This document shows, one piece after another, positions 60,251 to 64,000 of a DNA stretch of 64,000 nucleotides; positions within the stretch are counted from its first letter, which is position 1; each line of letters starts with the position of its first letter. The stretch is from contig OX422203.1 in NCBI GenBank assembly GCA_949130485.1, positions 2,757,178-2,821,177 of the forward strand, read 5' to 3'. A program made the translations under genes and the position numbers. The stretch is from Agelas oroides. Taxonomy: Eukaryota; Porifera; Demospongiae; Agelasida; Agelasidae. The notes under the pieces are model-generated. The model did not search any database. It had not been told where the DNA came from and was given only the letters and a program-made list of their open reading frames with translations.

Positions 60251-60752
60251 GGAGGTAGTGTCGGGTCTAGCCAGGGTAGATTGCGGTAAAATGAGGTATA
60301 GTGGGGTTGAGTCAGGGTAGAGTGTAGTAGAGGGAGGTAGAGTCAGGACGAGCCAGGGTACAGTGTGGTAGAGTGAGGTACTTTCCGGTCTAAACAGGGT
60401 AGAGTGTGGTAGAGTGAGGTAGAGTCGGGTGGAGCCAGGGTAGAGTGTGGTAGAGTGAGTTAGAGTCGGGGTAGAGTGTGGTAGAGTGAGGTAGAGTCGG
60501 GTCGAGCCAGGGTAGGGTGTGGTAGAGTGAGGTAGAGTCGGGTCGAGCCAGGGTAGATTGCGGTAAAATGAGGTATAGTGGGGTTGAGTCAGGGTAGAGT
60601 GTAGTAGAGGGAGGTAGAGTCAGGACGAGTCAGGGTACAGTGTGGTAGAGTGAGGTACTTTCCGGTCTAAACAGGGTAGAGTGTGGTAGAGTGAGGTAGA
60701 GTCGGGTGGAGCCAGGGTAGAGTGTGGTAGAGTGAGTTAGAGTCGGGGTAGA
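60251..60752 (+). repeat. Linker duplicated by 277 bp
   Basis: GTAGATTGCGGTAAAATG lies at about 60275 and 60552, and TACTTTCC at 60379 and 60656, each pair 277 bp apart. Direct monomer counting gives six long plus one short. The equivalent linker at 57.7-57.96 kb has one copy, at offset 2,793 from the second copy here. Confidence 0.88.
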
Positions 60753-61984
60753 GTGTGGTAGAGTGAGGTAGAGTCGGGTCGAGCCAGGGTAGGGTGTGGT
60801 AGAGTGAGGTAGAGTCGGGTCGAGCCAGGGTAGAGTGTGGTAGAGTGAGGTAGAGTCAGGGTAGAGTGTGGTAGAGAGAGGTAGGGTGTCGTAGAGTCGG
60901 GGTAGAGTGTGGTAGAGAGAGGTAGGGTGTGGTAGAGTGAGGTAGAGTCGGGTCGAGCCAGGGGAGAGTGTGGTAGAGTGAAGGAGAGTCGGGTCGACCC
61001 AGGGTAGAGTGTGGTAGAGTGAGGTAGAGTTGGGGTAGAGTGTGGTACAGTGTGGTAGAGTGAGGTAGAGTCGGAGTAGAGTGTGGTAGAGCGAGGTAGA
61101 GTCGGTTCGAACCAGGGTAGAGTGCGGTTGAGTGAGGTATAGTCGGGTTGAGCCACAGTAGAGTGAGGTAGAGTGAGGTAGAATCGGGGTAGAGTGTGGT
61201 AGACTAAGGTAGAGTCGGGGTAGAGTGTGGTAGAGTGAGGTAGAGTCGGGTCGAGCCAGGGTAGAATGTGGTAGGGTGAGGTAGAGTCGGGTCGATCCAG
61301 GGTAGAGTGTGGTAGAGTGAGGTAGAGTAGGGGTAGAGTGTGGTAGAGTGAGGTAGAGTCGGGTCGAGCCAGGGTTGAGTGTGGTAGAGTGAGGTAGAGT
61401 AGGGGTAGAGTGTGGTAGAGTGAGGTAGAGTGAGGTAGAGTAGGGGTAGAGTGTGGTAGAGTGAGGTAGAGTCTGGTAGAGCCATGGTAGAGTGTGCTAG
61501 AGTGAGGTAGAGTCGGAGTAGAATGTGGTAGAGTAAGGTAGAGTCGGGGCAGAGTGTGGTAGAGAGAGGTAGAGTCGGGTCGAGCCAGAGTAGAGTGTGG
61601 TAGAGTGAGGTAGAGTCGGGGTAGAGTGTGGTACAGTGAGGTCGAGCTAGGGTAGGGTGTGGTAGAGTGAGGTAGAGTCGGGGTAGAGTGTGGTAGAGTG
61701 AGGTAGAGTCGGGTCGAGTCAGGGCCGGATGGGGTAGAGTGAAGTAGAGTCGGGTCGAGCCAGGGTAGAGTGTGGTAGAGTGAGGTAGAGTCGGGGTAGA
61801 GTGTGGTAGAGTGAGGTAGTGTCGGGGTAGAGTGTGGTAGAGTGATGTAGAGTCGGGTCGAGGCAGGGTAGAGTGTGTAGAGTGAGGTAGAATCGGGTCG
61901 AGCGAGGGTAGAGTGTGGTAGAGAGAGGTAGAGTCGGGTCGAGCCAGAGTAGAGTGTGGTAGAGTGAGATAGAGACGGGGTAGA
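60753..61984 (+). repeat. 1,232-bp unit E3
   Basis: Copy of E1 at offset 2,793 bp with very few differences seen (for example CCCGACCC-side variant GTACAGT unchanged, GTGTGG for GTCTGG not seen). GCGGTTGA lies at 61124, GCCGGATG at 61724 and TGTGTAGAG near 61.87 kb. Confidence 0.88.
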
Positions 61985-63230
61985 GTGTGGTAGAGTGAGG
62001 TAGAGTCGGGTCGAGCAAGGGTAGGGTGTGGTAGAGTGAGGTAGAGTCGGGTCGAGCCAGGGTAGAGTGTGGTAGAGTGAGGTAGAGTCAGGGTAGAGTG
62101 TGGTAGAGAGAGGTAGGGTGTCGTAGAGTCGGGGTAGAGTGTGGTAGAGAGAGGTAGGGTGTGGTAGAGTGAGGTAGAGTCGGGTCGAGGCAGGGGAGAG
62201 TGTGGTAGAGTGAAGGAGAGTCGGGTCGACCCAGGGTAGAGTGTGGTAGAGTGAGGTAGAGTTGGGGTAGAGTGTGGTACAGTGTGGTAGAGTGAGGTAG
62301 AGTCGGAGTAGAGTGTGGTAGAGCGAGGTAGAGTCGGTTCGAACCAGGGTAGAGTGCGGTTGAGTGAGGTATAGTCGGGTTGAGCCACAGTAGAGTGAGG
62401 TAGAGTGAGGTAGAATCGGGGTAGAGTGTGGTAGACTAAGGTAGAGTCGGGGTAGAGTGTGGTAGAGTGAGGTAGAGTCGGGTCGAGCCAGGGTAGAATG
62501 TGGTAGGGTGAGGTAGAGTCGGGTCGATCCAGGGTAGAGTGTGGTAGAGTGAGGTAGAGTAGGGGTAGAGTGTGGTAGAGTGAGGTAGAGTCGGGTCGAG
62601 CCAGGGTTGAGTGTGGTAGAGTGAGGTAGAGTAGGGGTAGAGTGTGGTAGAGTGAGGTAGAGTGAGGTAGAGTAGGGGTAGAGTGTGGTAGAGTGAGGTA
62701 GAGTCTGGTAGAGCCATGGTAGAGTGTGCTAGAGTGAGGTAGAGTCGGAGTAGAATGTGGTAGAGTAAGGTAGAGTCGGGGCAGAGTGTGGTAGAGAGAG
62801 GTAGAGTCGGGTCGAGCCAGAGTAGAGTGTGGTAGAGTGAGGTAGAGTCGGGGTAGAGTGTGGTACAGTGAGGTCGAGCTAGGGTAGGGTGTGGTAGAGT
62901 GATGTAGAGTCGGGGTAGAGTGTGGTAGAGTGAGGTAGAGTCGGGTCGAGTCAGGGCCGGATGGGGTAGAGTGAAGTAGAGTCGGGTCGAGCCAGGGTAG
63001 AGTGTGGTAGAGTGAGGTAGAGTCGGGGTAGAGTGTGGTAGAGTGAGGTAGTGTCGGGGTAGAGTGTGGTAGAGTGATGTAGAGTCGGGTCGAGGCAGGG
63101 TAGAGTGTGTAGAGTGAGGTAGAATCGGGTCGAGCGAGGGTAGAGTGTGGTAGAGAGAGGTAGAGTCGGGTCGAGCCAGAGTAGAGTGTGGTAGAGTGAG
63201 ATAGAGACGGGGTAGAGTGTGGTAGATTGC
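61985..63230 (+). repeat. 1,232-bp unit E4
   Basis: Follows E3 at offset 1,232 and matches E2 at 2,793 for as long as E2 lasts. Unlike E2 it runs on through the TGTGTAGAG monomer (63.11 kb) to GCGGTAGAGCGAAGG (63.23 kb), the same exit as at 54.07 kb in block D. Confidence 0.87.
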
Positions 63231-64000
63231 GGTAGAGCGAAGGAGAGTCGGGGTAGAGTGAGGTAGAGGGAGGTAGAGTTGGGTCGAGCCAGGGCAGAGT
63301 GTGGTAGAGTGAGGTAGAGTCGGGTCGAACCAGGGTAGAGTGTGGTAGAGTGAGGTAGAGTGAGGTCGAGGCAGGAAAGAGTGTGGTAGTGTTAGGTAGA
63401 GTAGGGGTAGAGTGTGGTAGAGAGAGGTAGAGTCAAGTCTAGCCAGGATAGAGTGCGGTAAAATGAGGTATAGTCGGGTCGAGCCAGGGTAGAGTGTAGT
63501 AGAGTGAGGTAGAGTCAGGATGAGCAAGGGTAGAGTGTGGTAGAGTGAGGTAGAGTCTGGTGGAGCCAGGGTAGAGTGTTGTAGAGTGAGTTAGAGTCGG
63601 GGTAGAGTGAGGTAGAGGGAGGTAGAGTTGGGTCGAGCCAGGGCAGAGTGTGGTAGAGTGAGGTAGAGTCGGGTCGAGCCAGGGTAGAGTGTGGTAGAGT
63701 GAGGTAGAGTGAGGTCGAGGCAGGAAAGAGTGTGGTAGTGTGAGGCAGAGTAGGGGTAGAGTGTGGTAGAGTGAGGTAGAGTATGGTCGAGCCAGGGTAG
63801 AGTGTGGTAGACTGAGGTAGAATCGGGTCCAGCTAGGGTAGAGTGTGGTAGAGTGAGATAGAGTCGGGGTAGAGTGTGGTAGAGTGTGGTAGAGTGAAGG
63901 AGAGTCAGGGTAGAGTGTGGTAGAGTGAGGTAGTGTCGGGTCTAGCCAGGGTAGATTGCGGTAAAATGAGGTATATAGGGGTTGAGTCAGGGTAGAGTGT
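63231..64000 (+). repeat. End segment with 349-bp partial duplication
   Basis: GCAGGAAAGAGTGTGG lies at 63371 and 63720. The monomers between them count as seven long plus two short, exactly 349 bp. The preceding GAGGGAGGTAGAGTTGGG monomer is repeated at the same distance. The last 100 bp (GTGTCGGGTCTAGCC, then GATTGCGGTAAAATG) equals 57.70-57.79 kb, so another E-type linker appears to begin at the window end. Confidence 0.85.

Larger units (their letters stand above)
1..64000 (+). repeat. Satellite/minisatellite array of 41-bp and 31-bp monomers filling the window
   Basis: Every line of the window is built from one motif family in one orientation. The 41-bp monomer has three 10-mers with the core GGTAGAGT, ending in GT, GA and CG, followed by the 11-mer GGTCGAGCCAG. 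The 31-bp form stops after the third 10-mer plus one G. Some monomers gain an extra 10-mer, and rare ones are 30 or 40 bp. No inverted segment and no unique sequence was seen, and neither array edge is present. The + strand is purine- and G-rich: by count the 41-bp consensus has 20 G, 9 A, 8 T and 4 C. An array of this size is typical of eukaryotic heterochromatin. Whether it is centromeric, subtelomeric or interstitial cannot be told from the sequence. No gene is contained in it. Confidence 0.97.

Noticed and set aside
1-64000. CRISPR array, because of regular repeats of 31 and 41 bp
   Set aside because: There are no unique spacers: the sequence between any two repeat cores is itself repeat. 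The scale, nested duplications and lack of cas genes do not fit.
1-64000. Telomeric or subtelomeric short repeat (TTAGGG-like)
   Set aside because: The unit GGTAGAGT is G-rich, but there are no runs of a canonical telomere hexamer or heptamer on either strand.
1-64000. G-quadruplex tracts
   Set aside because: Runs of three or four G are separated by about 27 bases, and the GG pairs by 8 bases. The usual pattern of four G3 runs with loops of up to seven bases was not seen.
1-64000. Transposon, tRNA, rRNA or other non-satellite insertion
   Set aside because: Reading the full window on both strands, no stretch departs from the monomer family for more than part of one monomer, and no terminal inverted repeats or target-site duplications were seen.
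1-64000. Arithmetic fit of block lengths (822, 1,428, 2,793 bp) to whole numbers of 41 and 31 bp as proof of whole-monomer exchange
   Set aside because: Any large number can be written as a sum of 41s and 31s, so the fit is weak evidence for long blocks. I rely on it only for the short ones counted monomer by monomer (195, 277 and 349 bp).

Overview
The whole window is one tandemly repeated satellite array. I find no protein gene, RNA gene, transposon, CRISPR array or unique sequence anywhere in it, and neither edge of the array is in view, so it is longer than 64 kb. The array is head-to-tail in a single orientation. The basic monomer is 41 bp: three 10-mers with a GGTAGAGT core (ending GT, GA, CG) and one 11-mer, GGTCGAGCCAG. 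A 31-bp short form lacks the 11-mer. Both forms descend visibly from a roughly 10-bp ancestral motif. The + strand is G-rich and C-poor (20 G and 4 C per 41-bp monomer). An array like this points to a eukaryotic nuclear genome, in a centromeric, pericentromeric, subtelomeric or other heterochromatic block. CpG-to-TpG/CpA type variants suggest a genome that methylates cytosine. I cannot name the species.

Variant monomers show nested higher-order structure. 1-9790 (A1) recurs almost unchanged at 12916-22950 (A2). Each contains three related 2.6-4 kb sub-blocks. Between them, 9791-12915 holds a private 1,135-bp-offset duplication. From about 23.9 kb a different arrangement begins: B blocks (23.9-28.0, 37.6-41.0, 51.6-53.3 kb) recur at 13.7-14.0 kb and are separated by C blocks (28.0-36.75 and 41.0-51.6 kb). 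The C blocks have been amplified internally: steps of 1,891/1,275/956/1,890 bp, an 822-bp direct duplication and a 1,428-bp direct duplication in tandem, and a 3.5-kb block repeat. From 53.3 kb there is a 297-bp duplication and then a regular array of 1,232-bp units within a 2,793-bp period (56.4-63.2 kb). The last 0.8 kb re-enters the same family.

A conserved three-monomer cassette, whose third monomer carries TACATTCCGGTCTAAACAG, recurs about 50 times and is the best internal landmark. Many long open frames exist on the minus strand only because the reverse complement of the consensus has no stop codon in any frame. I treat them all as non-genes. The interest here lies in satellite evolution: nested duplications whose lengths are whole numbers of monomers, monomer lengths that keep helical phase, a candidate protein-binding landmark monomer, and strong strand asymmetry.
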